Origin: JBBRHQ01 sp963738305
GTDB lineage: Bacteria; Actinomycetota; Thermoleophilia; Solirubrobacterales; 70-9
Assembly: GCA_963738305.1 (NCBI GenBank)
Contig: CAVTVU010000001.1
Span: forward strand, 434,001-498,000
DNA: 64,000 nucleotides
Direction: 5' to 3'
Part shown: one piece after another, positions 31,428-40,567 of the stretch
Numbering within the stretch: position 1 is the stretch's first letter
How the letters are laid out: the number at the start of each line of letters is the position of its first letter
Position numbers and translations under genes: made by a program
The notes under the pieces: generated by a model
What the model was told of the DNA's origin: nothing
Database searches by the model: none
The model's input: only the letters and a program-made list of their open reading frames with translations

Positions 31428-31547
31428 AATTCGATCTCCGGGCGCAGGGGGGACGCTTGGGCCCGATCCGCGCCGCGAAATCAGGGTACCAGGGGACCTG
31501 CCTGAGTTACGCAGGCGGGCGCCCCGCGGATCAGCCTCGCCGGCCGC

Positions 31548-32084
31548 CTAGCGGAAACCCTCCGCCAGGGCAGCAACGTGGTCGAGGTTGCGGTACTTCT
31601 GACCGTGATCGAGCCCGTAGCCGATCGCGAAGCGGTTGGGGATCTCGAAGCCGACGTAGCGGATCGGCAGGTCGACCCGCCGCCGCTCCGGCTTGGTCAG
31701 CAGCGCGCAGACCTCGAGCGAGCGCGGGCTGCGGGCCCGCAGGTTGCGCAGCAGGTACTGGAGGGTGAGCCCAGAGTCGATGATGTCCTCGACGATCAGC
31801 ACGTCGCGGCCGTCGATCGGCGCGTCGAGGTCCTTGAGGATCCGCACCACCCCGGAGGAGTCGATCTCCGAGCCGTAGCTTGAGATCGCCATGAAGTCGA
31901 TCTCGCAGGGGATCGTCAGGTGGCGCATCAGGTCGGCGATGAACAGCACCGCCCCCTTCAGCACGCCGATCATCAGCAGGTCGCGGCCCTCGTAGTCGGC
32001 GCTGATCTCCTCACCCAGCTCGGCAATCCTGCGGGTCAGGTCCTCGTGTGAGACGAGGGTTTCGCCGATCGCCGCGTCGTGCAT
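31548..32084 (-). CDS. hpt: Hypoxanthine phosphoribosyltransferase
   Basis: Purine salvage: hypoxanthine or guanine plus PRPP to IMP or GMP. 178 residues. The PRPP loop VLIVEDIIDSGLTL is near 105-118, the ribose-5-phosphate loop KGAVLFIADLMRHL near 48, and the base-contact RYVGFEIPNRFAIGYGLD near 145. tilS lies upstream and ftsH downstream, the classic order. Confidence 0.95.
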   Translation of the reverse strand: MHDAAIGETLVSHEDLTRRIAELGEEISADYEGRDLLMIGVLKGAVLFIADLMRHLTIPCEIDFMAISSYGSEIDSSGVVRILKDLDAPIDGRDVLIVEDIIDSGLTLQYLLRNLRARSPRSLEVCALLTKPERRRVDLPIRYVGFEIPNRFAIGYGLDHGQKYRNLDHVAALAEGFR

Positions 32085-32109
32085 GGGGGGGAGAAAAGCA
32101 GAAACCGCG

Positions 32110-33462
32110 CTAGCCGGGATCGGCGAGGGAGGCGCTCAGCAGGACCACCTCGGTGGAGCGCTCGCTGAGCTTGAACTCCTCCGAGACGGCGACCCCTGCG
32201 ATCCAGGCGATCCGCTCGCCGGCGGCGACCACCGGCAGGGCGCGACGCAGCGAGCGTGGAACGCCGGCGTCGGTGAACAGGTCCTGGAGCCTCTTGCTCC
32301 CCTCCAGGCCCAGCGGTCGCATCCGGTCGCCCTCGCGCCAGCAGCGCACCTCGAGCCGGTCACCGAGCAGGGCGGCGTCGAGGGTCGCCACCTCCGGGCC
32401 CTGCGGCTCGAGCCAGCCGCGGGGCCGCTCGGCCCGTACCAGCCAGCGGCCGAAGCGGACCTCGCCCGGCACCGCCAGCCCCACCGGCTCGTTCCCGGCC
32501 CCGGCCTCCTCGGCGACCGCGAAGCGCACGTAGCCCGCCTCGCAGATGGCGCTGAGGCCGCCGCCGAGCTCGATCTCACCGCCCTCGGGTCGGCCCGCCA
32601 GGCGCCAGATCTCCGCCGCCGCCCCGGGCCCGAGAGCGACCGCGCGCCCGGCGGCCCGCTCGGCCAGGGCGCGCAGCGCCAGCCGCCGCAGCGCCGCCGG
32701 GGCCTCCGCCAGCGCGCTCGCCGGCACGGCCGTCGCCCCCCGCGCCGCCCCGGCCTGATCGAGCAGGCCGGCGGCGAGCGACTCGAGCGCCTCGGAGTCC
32801 TCGGCGAGCTCGGCCCGGGTGGCGGCGATGTTCTCCTCCGCCGCGGGGTTGATCTCCCGCAGCACCGGCAGCACCTCGGCGCGGATCCGCGAGCGGGCGA
32901 AGCGAGGGTCGGCGTTGGAGGGATCGTCGGCGAAGGGCAGACGGGCCGCACCGGCCAGGCCCCGCAGCTGCTCGCGGGTCAGCCCGAGCAGCGGGCGGAC
33001 CAGGCTGCCCCGCCGCGCCGGGAGGCCGAGCAGCGCCCGGGCGCCGGGCGAGGAGGCGAGCCGGTAGAGCATCGTCTCCGCGAGGTCGCTGCGGCTGTGG
33101 CCGGTGGCGATCCAGGCTGCGCCGCGCTCCGCTCGCAGACGCTCGGCGAAGGCGTAGCGCGCCTCGCGGGCGGCCGCCTGGAGGTTGCCCTCGGGCAGAC
33201 GGGGTCGCTCGACCAGCAGCTCGATCCCGAGCCGTTCGCAGAGCGCCCGGCAGGTCTGCTCGTCTGCATCGGAGCCCTCGCGCAGGCCATAGTTGAGGTG
33301 GAGCCCGGTGACGTTCCCCTCCCCCACGGCGCCCGCCAGGCCGGCGGCGAGGCAGGCCGAGTCGGGCCCGCCCGAGAGCATCGCCACGCCGCTCGAGCCG
33401 GGCGGGACCAGCCCGCTGCCGCGGACCTCGCGGCCCAGCCTCTCGAGCGCCTCCTCGGCCAT
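32110..33462 (-). CDS. tilS: tRNA(Ile)-lysidine synthase
   Basis: Converts C34 of the CAU-anticodon isoleucine tRNA to lysidine with lysine and ATP. 450 residues with the PP-loop SGGPDS at 30-35, the GHSRSDLAETMLYRLA region and two C-terminal domains. Frame intact. Start ATG has TACGCT six bases upstream. Confidence 0.94.
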   Translation of the reverse strand: MAEEALERLGREVRGSGLVPPGSSGVAMLSGGPDSACLAAGLAGAVGEGNVTGLHLNYGLREGSDADEQTCRALCERLGIELLVERPRLPEGNLQAAAREARYAFAERLRAERGAAWIATGHSRSDLAETMLYRLASSPGARALLGLPARRGSLVRPLLGLTREQLRGLAGAARLPFADDPSNADPRFARSRIRAEVLPVLREINPAAEENIAATRAELAEDSEALESLAAGLLDQAGAARGATAVPASALAEAPAALRRLALRALAERAAGRAVALGPGAAAEIWRLAGRPEGGEIELGGGLSAICEAGYVRFAVAEEAGAGNEPVGLAVPGEVRFGRWLVRAERPRGWLEPQGPEVATLDAALLGDRLEVRCWREGDRMRPLGLEGSKRLQDLFTDAGVPRSLRRALPVVAAGERIAWIAGVAVSEEFKLSERSTEVVLLSASLADPG

Positions 33463-33468
33463 AGGTGA

Positions 33469-33474
33469 AGCGTA
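33469..33474 (-). promoter_or_regulatory. Leaderless -10 element of tilS, TACGCT
   Basis: TACGCT, six-base spacer, ATG of tilS. Divergent from the element at 33517; both lie in a 68-base gap. Confidence 0.55.
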
Positions 33475-33516
33475 GGCGCGATCCGATTGGCTGATGCAGC
33501 GCCAGCGTCGCCAGGT

Positions 33517-33522
33517 TAGGCT
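33517..33522 (+). promoter_or_regulatory. Leaderless -10 element, TAGGCT
   Basis: TAGGCT, eight-base spacer, ATG of the flavin oxidoreductase. Confidence 0.5.
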
Positions 33523-33530
33523 CGACGCCG

Positions 33531-34579
33531 ATGCTGGTCAGCTTCCAGATGCTTCCGGAGCAGCCGGTCGCGGAGCTGCTCGAGGCGATCGCCGAGGCCG
33601 ACCGACTCGGATATCACGCCTGCTACAGCGCCGACGAGATCTACCACAAGGAACCGTGGTCGCTGTTCGGTGCGGCGCCTCCCGAACCGAGCGGATCCGG
33701 TTCGGGCCATGCGTGTCGCCGCTGTATGTGCGAGAGCCAACCTTTCTGGCCCAGCAGGCGGCGACCCTCGATGAGCTGAGCGGCGGCCGCGCCGAGGTCA
33801 TCTTCGGGATCGGGAACGTCGCGATGCTCGAGCAGTACGGGGTCGAGTGGAGGGGGACGCGCCCGATCGCCCGCTTGCGTGAAGCCCACTCGGTGATGCG
33901 GGAGCTGCTCGACACGGGAGAGAGCAGCTTCTCCGGTGACTTCTATTCCTACAGCGGCCTGAGCACGGCGGCCCGGCCGGTCCAGGAGCACCTGCCGCTG
34001 AAGATCGGCGCGATGGGCGGGCCTCGCTCGATGCGCCTGGCAGGTGAGATCTGCGACGGCCTGCACACGGCGTGCGCCTACTCCGATGAGGCGCTCGGTT
34101 ACGCCGTGGCCAGCGCTCGCGAGGGCGCGGAGATCGCCGGTCGCGACCTCGTGGGGTTCGACCTCGGCGACTCGCTGCTCGGGGCGATCGCGCCGGATCC
34201 CGAGGTGGCAAGGCGCGCCGCCCGGGTGCTCGCATCCTTCTACATTCCCTCGATGCCGCCGGCCCTCCTGCGCCGCCACGGGATCGAGCCTGACGCGGTG
34301 GCGGGGATCAGCGAGGCGTTCGCAGCGGGGGATGTCCGGCTTGCCCTGGAGAGGACTCCGCCGGAGATCTCCGATCGCCTCGCGGTTGCGGGCTCACCGG
34401 CCGAGTGGATCGAGTGGCTCAACGGGACCTACGTCCGCTCGGGAATGACCCACGCGCTCGTCTCCTTCGCCGACCCCTTCACCCTCGACGCCTGGGCGGG
34501 CATCAGGATCGAGGGGCTCCCCCGCCTCGGCGAGCAGATCCGGATGGTCGGCGAAGAGGTGGTCCCGCATCTGAGCTAG
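33531..34579 (+). CDS. LLM-class F420/flavin-dependent oxidoreductase (one frameshift)
   Basis: A luciferase-like TIM barrel of about 350 residues. N-terminus SFQMLPEQPVAELLEAIAEA and YHACYSADEIYHKEPWSLFG; after the shift near 33680, RIRFGPCVSPLYVREPTFLA, AATLDELSGGRAEVIFGIG and PLKIGAMGGPRSMRLAGEI. The shift joins FGAAA to SRTERIRFGP by one base. Actinobacterial members often use F420. Ends overlapping the cyclase stop by four bases, convergent. Confidence 0.85.
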
Positions 34580-35767
34580 CGGCGGCTGCGGACCACGAAC
34601 AGGTGGGTCGGCTCCGGGAACCCCTTCAGCTCGACCGCCCCGATCGGCTCCGCCTCGAGGTAGGGGGAGTCCTCGATCGATTCGACCACGCGGTCGGTCG
34701 CCAGCACCTCGCCGCCGAGCGCCCTGGTGACGACCCGGTGGGTGAGGTTGACCTCGCTGCCGAAGTAGTCGCCCTCGCGGAAGACGGCCTCCCCGAAGTG
34801 GATCCCGACCCGTGGCTGGGGACGCTCGGTGAACAGCGAGAGCAGGCCCACCGCCCACTCGGTCAGGTTGGCCGGGTCCGGGGAGACGACCATCACCTCG
34901 TCGCCGATCGTCTTCACGATCGTCGCCTTCTCGGGGCAGCGAGGCCTCGATCGTGTCGACGAAGCGCTCGACCAGGTCGAGGGCCTCCTCGTCGCCCTCC
35001 TCCTGCGTGTAGCGGGTGAAGCCGGTGAGGTCGATGAAGCAGAGGGTGGTCGGCACCCTGCCGAGCTCGCTGGCCTCGCTTCCGAGGTCGCTCTCCATGT
35101 GGCCGACCACGTCCTGCTCGATGAAGTAGCGCAGGTAGCGGTTGTGCATGTAGGCGAACAGGGGCTCGGCCAGCGGCAGGATGTCGGCGGCGAGGCCCTC
35201 CATCTCCTCCGCCATCTCCAGCTCCGCCACCCCGTCGCGGATCAACGGCTCGTGCACATATATATGGAAGAGACGCACCTCGGAATCGGCGATCTTGCGT
35301 AGCGATTGCGCGTAGACCCGCACCAGCTGCAGGAAGGCGACCAGGGGGAAGCCGGCCAGCAGCACGCTGGCGCAGTGGCGCATCGCCTCGACGTCGTCGG
35401 GCCCGAGCAGGTGCTCGGCCTCGGCCGGCGTCCCCAGCAGGGCCAGCAGCCGCTCGATCAGCTCCGGCTCGATCCCGACCTCGGCGGCGACCTCCTCCAC
35501 CGTCATCGTCTTCTCGGGGCGCTCGAAGAGATCCTCGGAGAAGCCGAAGGCGAGCCTGCCCTCGCGCCCGGCCTCCTTCAGCGACTCCAGCGAGTGGCCG
35601 CGCTCGCGCATCCTCGACACCACCCGGGCCTGCGCCGCCGCGGTCGGTGTCCAGCGCCCGCGTCGCACCGGGACGACCTTCTGGGCGGCCCAGCGCTTCA
35701 GGGTGCTGGCGGAGACGCCGGAGCGCCGCGAGGCCTCGGCGAGGGTGATCACTTTCTCGGCCGCCAT
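34576..35767 (-). CDS. MerR-like HTH plus class III adenylate/guanylate cyclase
   Basis: About 396 residues. Residues 1-60 are a MerR-type winged helix (TLAEASRRSGVSASTLKRWA), then a helical regulatory region (about 85-240) that resembles the actinobacterial cyclase regulatory domain, then a CHD catalytic domain: FIDLTGFTRYTQ (metal Asp), KTIGDEVMVV (metal Asp, base-contact Lys) and YFGSEVNLTHRV (transition-state Asn and Arg). All key residues are in place. An extra base in CCCC near 34938 splits the frame; the interval is 3n+1. No membrane helix. It follows a hairpin-rich leader. Confidence 0.85.
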
Positions 35768-35836
35768 CGCGTCGCCGAGGCTATACCCGGATCGGGACTG
35801 CGGCACCGGCCCGGATCGACGGCCGCTCCGAACGTG

Positions 35837-35867
35837 AAGCGACGGGGTCGCGCGGGCCCCGTCGCTT
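35837..35867. promoter_or_regulatory. Perfect 11-base hairpin in the cyclase leader
   Basis: AAGCGACGGGG and CCCCGTCGCTT pair exactly around a 9-base loop, 70 bases ahead of the cyclase start. It could be a terminator or attenuator. Confidence 0.5.
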
Positions 35868-35954
35868 GCGGGCTAGCGGCCCGCGACGTCGGCCTACGGC
35901 ACCCGCTCCGGCACCTTGCGGGCTCCGCCGGGCCCCAGTCGCCGGGGGACCCGG

Positions 35955-35976
35955 AGAAGGCCCACTGCGGCCTTCT
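35955..35976. promoter_or_regulatory. Second hairpin upstream of the cyclase
   Basis: AGAAGGCC and GGCCTTCT pair perfectly around a 6-base loop. With the hairpin at 35837 and a CGGGCT/GGCCCG pair at about 35869-35887 it makes a structured leader of about 150 bases. Confidence 0.4.
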
Positions 35977-36077
35977 GTCCTGGTTGTGGGCTGAGCATAC
36001 GTCGGGGCCTGCCGCTGTCAAGGCGGCCGCGGACCGCTTAACACTCGGCGCCGCGCGGCTCGCGGCCGGCGCCGGGC

Positions 36078-36551
36078 TCAGTCGATCAGCAGATGCGGAT
36101 AGTCGGCCTCGACGATCGCCCGGTAGCGGGCGATCAGCCCGGCGCTCACCGGGAGGAAGGCAAGCGGCGCTCGCGCCTCGGTGCAGGAGACGCGGATCTC
36201 CCCCCGGGCCACGGCGATCGCGAAGTTGACCCGTCCCTGGAGGTAGCGGTTGGCGACCGCGGAGTCCATCTCCAGGGTCAGCGCCGGCGTCCAGTCGACC
36301 TCGTCCGAGAAGCTCCAGTGGAGCATGTGCCCGCTGTGCTCGGGCGCTTCGGCGACATTGAGGACGACGTCGAGGTCGGGGTGGACGATGCGGTGGGGAA
36401 GGTCGGCGGAGGCGAGCCGCGGCCCGAAGACCGGGTCGTCGTCGATCTCGCCGAGCAGGGCGTCGAACACCTCGCGCAGCTCCTCGCCGGAGCGAAAGCC
36501 CGGGTCGGGGCTCTTGGCGCGGGCCGCGCGCTTGAGCACAGCGGTAGCCAT
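36078..36551 (-). CDS. SCP2-like sterol/lipid-carrier domain protein
   Basis: A 157-residue soluble protein. The layout is helix - VFDALLGEIDDDP - strands (HRIVHPDLDVVLNV) - YLQGRVNFAIAVARGEIRVS - PLAFLPVSAGL, which resembles SCP2 domains that carry lipids. No substrate can be inferred. TAGACT lies nine bases before the ATG. Confidence 0.6.
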   Translation of the reverse strand: MATAVLKRAARAKSPDPGFRSGEELREVFDALLGEIDDDPVFGPRLASADLPHRIVHPDLDVVLNVAEAPEHSGHMLHWSFSDEVDWTPALTLEMDSAVANRYLQGRVNFAIAVARGEIRVSCTEARAPLAFLPVSAGLIARYRAIVEADYPHLLID

Positions 36552-36560
36552 CCCGCCGCC

Positions 36561-36566
36561 AGTCTA
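36561..36566 (-). promoter_or_regulatory. Leaderless -10 element, TAGACT
   Basis: TAGACT, nine-base spacer, ATG of the SCP2-like gene. Confidence 0.5.
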
Positions 36567-36579
36567 GACCCGCAGGCGC

Positions 36580-36624
36580 GAGCGGGGCGGGCCACGGCGC
36601 GATCGCCGCCGGCCCGCCCCGCTC
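36580..36624. terminator. Strong 14-base stem downstream of glnK
   Basis: GAGCGGGGCGGGCC and GGCCCGCCCCGCTC pair perfectly around 17 bases. It follows the amt-glnK pair and should end its transcript. Confidence 0.7.
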
Positions 36625-36644
36625 GGGAGTCCGGGAGATGGTGA

Positions 36645-36660
36645 CCCCGCCTAGGCGGGG
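36645..36660. terminator. Palindrome over the glnK stop codon
   Basis: CCCCGCC-TA-GGCGGGG is a perfect 16-base palindrome whose centre is the TAG stop of glnK. Too tight for a normal loop, but could form a cruciform or extend the hairpin below. Confidence 0.55.
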
Positions 36661-37019
36661 ATCTCCTCCTCCTCGTGGGCTTGGAGCACCTCCTCTCCGC
36701 CCTCGCCGGTGCGGATGCGGATCGCCTCCTCCACCGGGATGACGAAGATCTTGCCGTCGCCGACGTCCCCGGTGCGTGCGTGCTTGAGGATCGTCTCGAC
36801 GACCAGGCCCTTGTCCTTGTCGTCGACCACCACCTCGATCTTCAGCTTCGGCCGCACGTTGACCGTGAGCGTGGAACCGCGGTAGTGCTCGACTATCCCC
36901 TTCTGGCGACCCGAGCCCTTGGCCTCGAGGATCGACAGTGAGGGAAACCCCTTGTCGAGCAACTCGGTCCTGATCGGCTCGAATGCCTCGTGGCGGATGA
37001 ACGCCTCGATCTTCTTCAT
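36651..37019 (-). CDS. glnK: Nitrogen regulatory PII protein
   Basis: A 122-residue PII trimer subunit that senses 2-oxoglutarate and ATP/ADP and blocks AmtB. KKIEAFIRHEAFEPIRTEL, the T-loop GIVEHYRGSTLTVNVRPK and GDVGDGKIFV are present. Residue 51 of the T-loop is Leu, not the Tyr that proteobacteria uridylylate and many actinobacteria adenylylate, though Tyr46 is kept. So covalent control by GlnD seems lost. C-terminal Glu-rich extension HEEEEIPA. Fifteen bases after amt. Confidence 0.93.
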   Translation of the reverse strand: MKKIEAFIRHEAFEPIRTELLDKGFPSLSILEAKGSGRQKGIVEHYRGSTLTVNVRPKLKIEVVVDDKDKGLVVETILKHARTGDVGDGKIFVIPVEEAIRIRTGEGGEEVLQAHEEEEIPA

Positions 37020-37033
37020 TTAGGCGATTCCTC

Positions 37034-38510
37034 CTAGCTCGACTCGTTGGCCGTGATCTGACTTACCGCCGGTGCGGCCACTCCAACACCCATGCCGGCG
37101 TTTGGAGCGGGCAGCCCGGTCGAGTACTCAGGCTGAGGGATGAACTGTTCGGGATACCCGTACATCCCATGCTCGGAGATGTCGAGCCCCGCATCCTCTT
37201 CCTCCGGGGTAACCCGCAGGCCGATCGTTGCCTTGATCGCAGCGAACGTCAGGTAGGAGACGACGAACACGCAGGCGAAGGCCACGCCGACCCCCAGCGC
37301 CTGGGCTCCGAGCTGATGGAAGGAGCCGGTGTACCAGAGGCCGCCGTCGCCGACGCCGTTCAGCTCGGCCAGCCGCGGCGAGGTGAACAGCCCGCACGAC
37401 AGCGTCCCCCAGATCCCCGCCAGGCCGTGAGCCGAGAGGGCCCCAACCGGATCGTCGAGGACCTTCTCGATCGCCAGGACTCCGAAGACGACGATCGCGC
37501 CCGCGACGGCGCCGATGATCGGGGCCGCCCAGTACTCGACGTAGCCGGACGGTGCGGTGATCGCGACCAGACCCGCGATCGCGCCGTTTCCGGCCATTCC
37601 GATGTCGATCGTGTCGGACTTCAGGTACATGATCGAGGTCGCCGCGATCACTCCGGCGGCGGCCGCCAGGTTGGTGACGACGACGATCTCTGCGAAACGG
37701 TTGCCGATCGCCGCCAGCGTCGATCCGGGGTTGAACCCGAACCACCCGAGCCAGAGGATCAGGATCCCGAGGCCGACCAGCGGCATGTTGTGCCCGGGGA
37801 TCGCCCGCGGCCGCTTGTCCGCCGCGTACTTACCGATCCGCGGACCGAGCAGGAGCAGCGCTGCGAACGCACCGGTCGCACCGATCAGGTGGACGACCGT
37901 CGAACCGGCGAAGTCCTGCATCCCGACGTTGGCCTGCAGCCAGCCGCCGCCGAAGATCCAGTGGCTGATCACCGGATAGATGACGGCGCTGAAGATGATC
38001 GCGTAGATCACGTAGGCGCCGAACTTGATCCGTTCCAGGGTGGTGCCCCAGACGATCGCCAGCGAGACCGCGCAGAACACGAACTGGAAGAACAGCAGCG
38101 CCGCGGGGTTCACGCCGGTGACCCCGACCAGCGGGATGATGCTCCCGGTCGAGGCGGCATCGGTGCTGACGTCCAGGAAGAACCCGTGGGTCCCGGCAAG
38201 CGCCGCGGATCCGCCGAACGCCAGGGCGAAGCCAACCGCCCAGTAGACGATCGAGCAGATCGCGAAGTTGACCAGGATCTTCGCCACCCCTGCTCCCGCG
38301 TTCTTGGCCCTGGAGAAGCCGATCTCCAGCAGCGCGAAACCGGCCTGCATGAACATCACCAGAATCCCGGCGACGATCACCCAGGTCGTGTTGAGGCTTG
38401 ACACGGTCACCCCCAAGCCGGGCCCGTCTGCCGCGAAGGCGGCGCTCGGAGCCATGAGCAAGAGCGCCAGAGCCCCCAGTGGAATCACCGCTAGGTACTT
38501 CCGTCTTCAT
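37034..38510 (-). CDS. amt: Ammonium transporter
   Basis: Conducts ammonium into the cell. About 490 residues, eleven helices after a cleavable signal (ending AFA-ADG). The Amt signature region GALSAHGLAGIWGT and FQFVFCAVSLAI are present. The frame opens at a GTG (38488), but AGGAGG at 38517 points to ATG at 38510; the bases between (GAAGTACCTAGCGGTG, reading K-Y-L-A-V) join IPLGALAL if one base is restored. Co-transcribed with glnK, the usual pair. Confidence 0.93.
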
Positions 38511-38673
38511 TCATTCCCTCCTGGCCGGGCCGGCACGTCCCCGACGGTCGCTTTCTGCATCTCGGCCAAGGTAGGCACGGGGGTCGGAACTGTGTTTGGA
38601 CAGCTGGCGTAAATCGCGGGCGCCGCGTTTCTCACCGATGTCGGACCCGTGCCTGAGCCGTGCGCCGGAAGGT
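38511..38673. other. amt upstream region
   Basis: It should contain the amt promoter. AGGAGGGA at 38516-38523 is the ribosome-binding site. No further clear element was identified. Confidence 0.4.
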
Positions 38674-38772
38674 GGGACCTTTGAACCGCCATATAGGCGC
38701 CTGAAAGGTCCCAGGTCTAGTGCCTGGTGGCCTGGGACCTCTGAGCTGCCATATAGGCGCCTGAAAGGTCCC
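38674..38772. repeat. Family B palindrome, two tandem copies
   Basis: Copies at 38674-38712 and 38734-38772. Each begins GGGACCT and ends AGGTCCC, with the shared core GCCATATAGGCGCCTGAAAG. They lie between the M14 peptidase stop and the amt promoter. Confidence 0.8.
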
Positions 38773-38785
38773 AGGTCGGATTGGG

Positions 38786-39510
38786 TCAGGTGGCGAGGCG
38801 GATCGTGACGATCGCCGCTCGGGCGTTTCGCCTCACGGCGGCGTGGCTGAGGCGGCCGCGCGGGAAGCTCGACGACGAAGGCGTCGCTTCCGGGGAAGCG
38901 GTGCTCCTGCCACTTCACCGCGGTCCCGGGCAGGTGCTCGCCGCGGCAGCGCCGCAGCGGCACCCCGCTGATCTCCGAGTAGCGGCGCTCGAGGCGGGCG
39001 TCGCCGGGGCGGCGGCGCCAGAACCTGGCCCCAGGGCTGGTGGTACCAGATCGTCATCCGCGGCCGCAGGCGCAGGATCAATCGCCGAACCAGCCGGGAC
39101 TCGGGCTCGGAGAAGGGCCGCGGCCCGCCGTAGTAGCCGCTGGCGGGGGACCGGCGGCCAGCGGAAAGGGAAGTTGCGGTTCAGGTCGACGCCATGGGCG
39201 TTTTGCCGGGTGCCGCGGGCGACGCCGTCGGGGTTGACCGTGTAGATCGTCCAGAGGTCGACGCCCGCGGAGCTTCGCGTATTGCCGGCGCAGCTCGCGC
39301 ACCACCTTCGCCCGGCGGTCTCATCGCCGTGGATCCGCCGACGACCAGCGCCTTTCGCGGGCTGCGGGGGTCGCCGAGGCGCAGCGCCTTCACCGCCCGG
39401 CCGTTGACCGAGTGCCCGAGAGGGACGACCCGCGCGGGGCCCGCCCTCTGCGCCGCGACCGGCGAAGCGGCCAGCGCCCCGGCGAGCGTCACCGCCAGCG
39501 CCACGGCCAC
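38786..39510 (-). CDS. M14 zinc carboxypeptidase, murein amidase-like (heavily frameshifted)
   Basis: Assembled from several frames. Signal peptide MAVALAVTLAGALAASPVAAQ; then LGHSVNGRAVKALRLGD and VVG-IHGDET (Zn ligand H-x-x-E), KVVRELRRQY, YTVNPDGVARGTRQNAHGVD followed by LNRNFPFRW; then WQEHRFPGSDAFVVELP and LSHAAVRRNARAAI at the end. This is the arrangement of MpaA-type murein peptide amidases. About 245 residues expected; at least six indels, densest at 39240-39330 and 38930-39130. Secreted or periplasmic. Confidence 0.75.
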
Positions 39511-39531
39511 CGCGATCCCAGCCTTCCCTGC

Positions 39532-39575
39532 CGAGACTTCACTCGCCTCTCACTTGCGAGGAAACTGCACTCTCG
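39532..39575. repeat. Family C palindrome, copy 2
   Basis: Aligns with the copy at 1221 over 44 bases: same start CGAGACTTCA, same core TCGCCTCTCACT, same end CTCTCG. The inner hairpin is less perfect (CCTC...GAGG). Lies just before the M14 signal peptide and after the acyltransferase end. Confidence 0.65.
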
Positions 39576-39589
39576 CCGGCAGACCTTCC

Positions 39590-40564
39590 TCAGAAGAACG
39601 CCGACCCTCGCTTGACGAGGTTCTCGTAGAGGCGCTCCTGGATCGTCTCGCGGATCCGCTCGGAAACGTCGAACAGCAGCGCCTTGTCCTCGGCGGCCTC
39701 GGGCCCGTAGCCGGAGAGGTCGATCGGCTCGCAGAACTCGATCCGCCAGCTCGAGGGCAGCGGCATCAGCCCGAGCGGCCCGAGCCAGGGGAAGGTCGGG
39801 GTGATCGGCAGGAACGGTGCCCCGACGATTCGCCAGCGCCGCCGCTCGGCGATCTTCGGGTAGATCTCCTCCGCCCCGACGACCGCGACCGGAATGATCG
39901 GCGCGCGGGTCCGCAGCGCCAGCTCGACGAACCCGCCGCGCCCGAAGCGCTGCAGCCGGTAGCGCTCGGAGAACGGCTTGCCGGTCCCCTTCACGCCCTC
40001 GGGGAAGACCATCACCAGCTCGTCCTGCTCGAGCAGCCGACCGCGTTGAACGGGCTCGCCGGGACACCGCCGACCTTGCGCATGAAGAAGCTGAGGAACG
40101 GCAGCTCGAAGGCCCAGTTGAGGACCAGCGGCCGGGTCCAGCGGGGCAGCGGGTGCTCCTTCATGATCGCGGCGCCGAGCATCGTCGCGTCGAACGGGAA
40201 AAGTGAACCGGAGTGGTTGGAGACGATCAGCCCCCGTCCGTGCGAAGGGACGTTGAGGACGCCGTCGACCTCGACCCGCCACCAGACGCTGTAGAGGAAC
40301 TCGAACAGCGGGTAGGCCGCCTCGGCGAACTCCTCGTCGAAGCCCCACTCGTCCTCCTGGTACTCACCGGCAAGCCGGCGGCTCATCCGCTCGACCGACT
40401 CGCGGAGCCCTTGGCAGGCGCCGCGCCGCCTGCTCGGCTGCGCTCAGCGGATCGAGCCCCTCGTCCAGCCCGCCGCGCAGCCGGCGCATGAAGTCGCTCG
40501 CCCCGGCAGGCCGTCTCGGGGTGGCGCTACGCCCCCGGCCGCTCGGGTCCCGGTTGTCGCTCAT
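39590..40564 (-). CDS. 1-acyl-glycerol-3-phosphate acyltransferase-like (two indels)
   Basis: Phospholipid acyltransferase of the PlsC superfamily, about 325 residues. The motif NHSGSLFPFD gives the acyl acceptor His/Asp pair, and FPEGVKGTGKPFSERYRL is the glycerol-phosphate site of the actinobacterial subgroup. An N-terminal extension (FMRRLRGGLDEGLDPLSAAEQ) precedes it. Frames break near 40395 and 40040. Three bases separate it from the epimerase upstream; probably one operon for lipid metabolism. Confidence 0.82.
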
Positions 40565-40567
40565 AGC

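Larger units (their letters stand above)
35768..36077. other. Region between the cyclase and the SCP2-like gene
   Basis: About 310 bases without a convincing gene. Two perfect hairpins are listed separately; I compared it with SRP, 6S, RNase P and tmRNA signatures by eye and saw none. Confidence 0.4.

Noticed and set aside
35768..36077. Structural RNA (SRP, 6S, RNase P, tmRNA) upstream of the cyclase
   Set aside because: Strong hairpins are present but none of the conserved loops of these RNAs.
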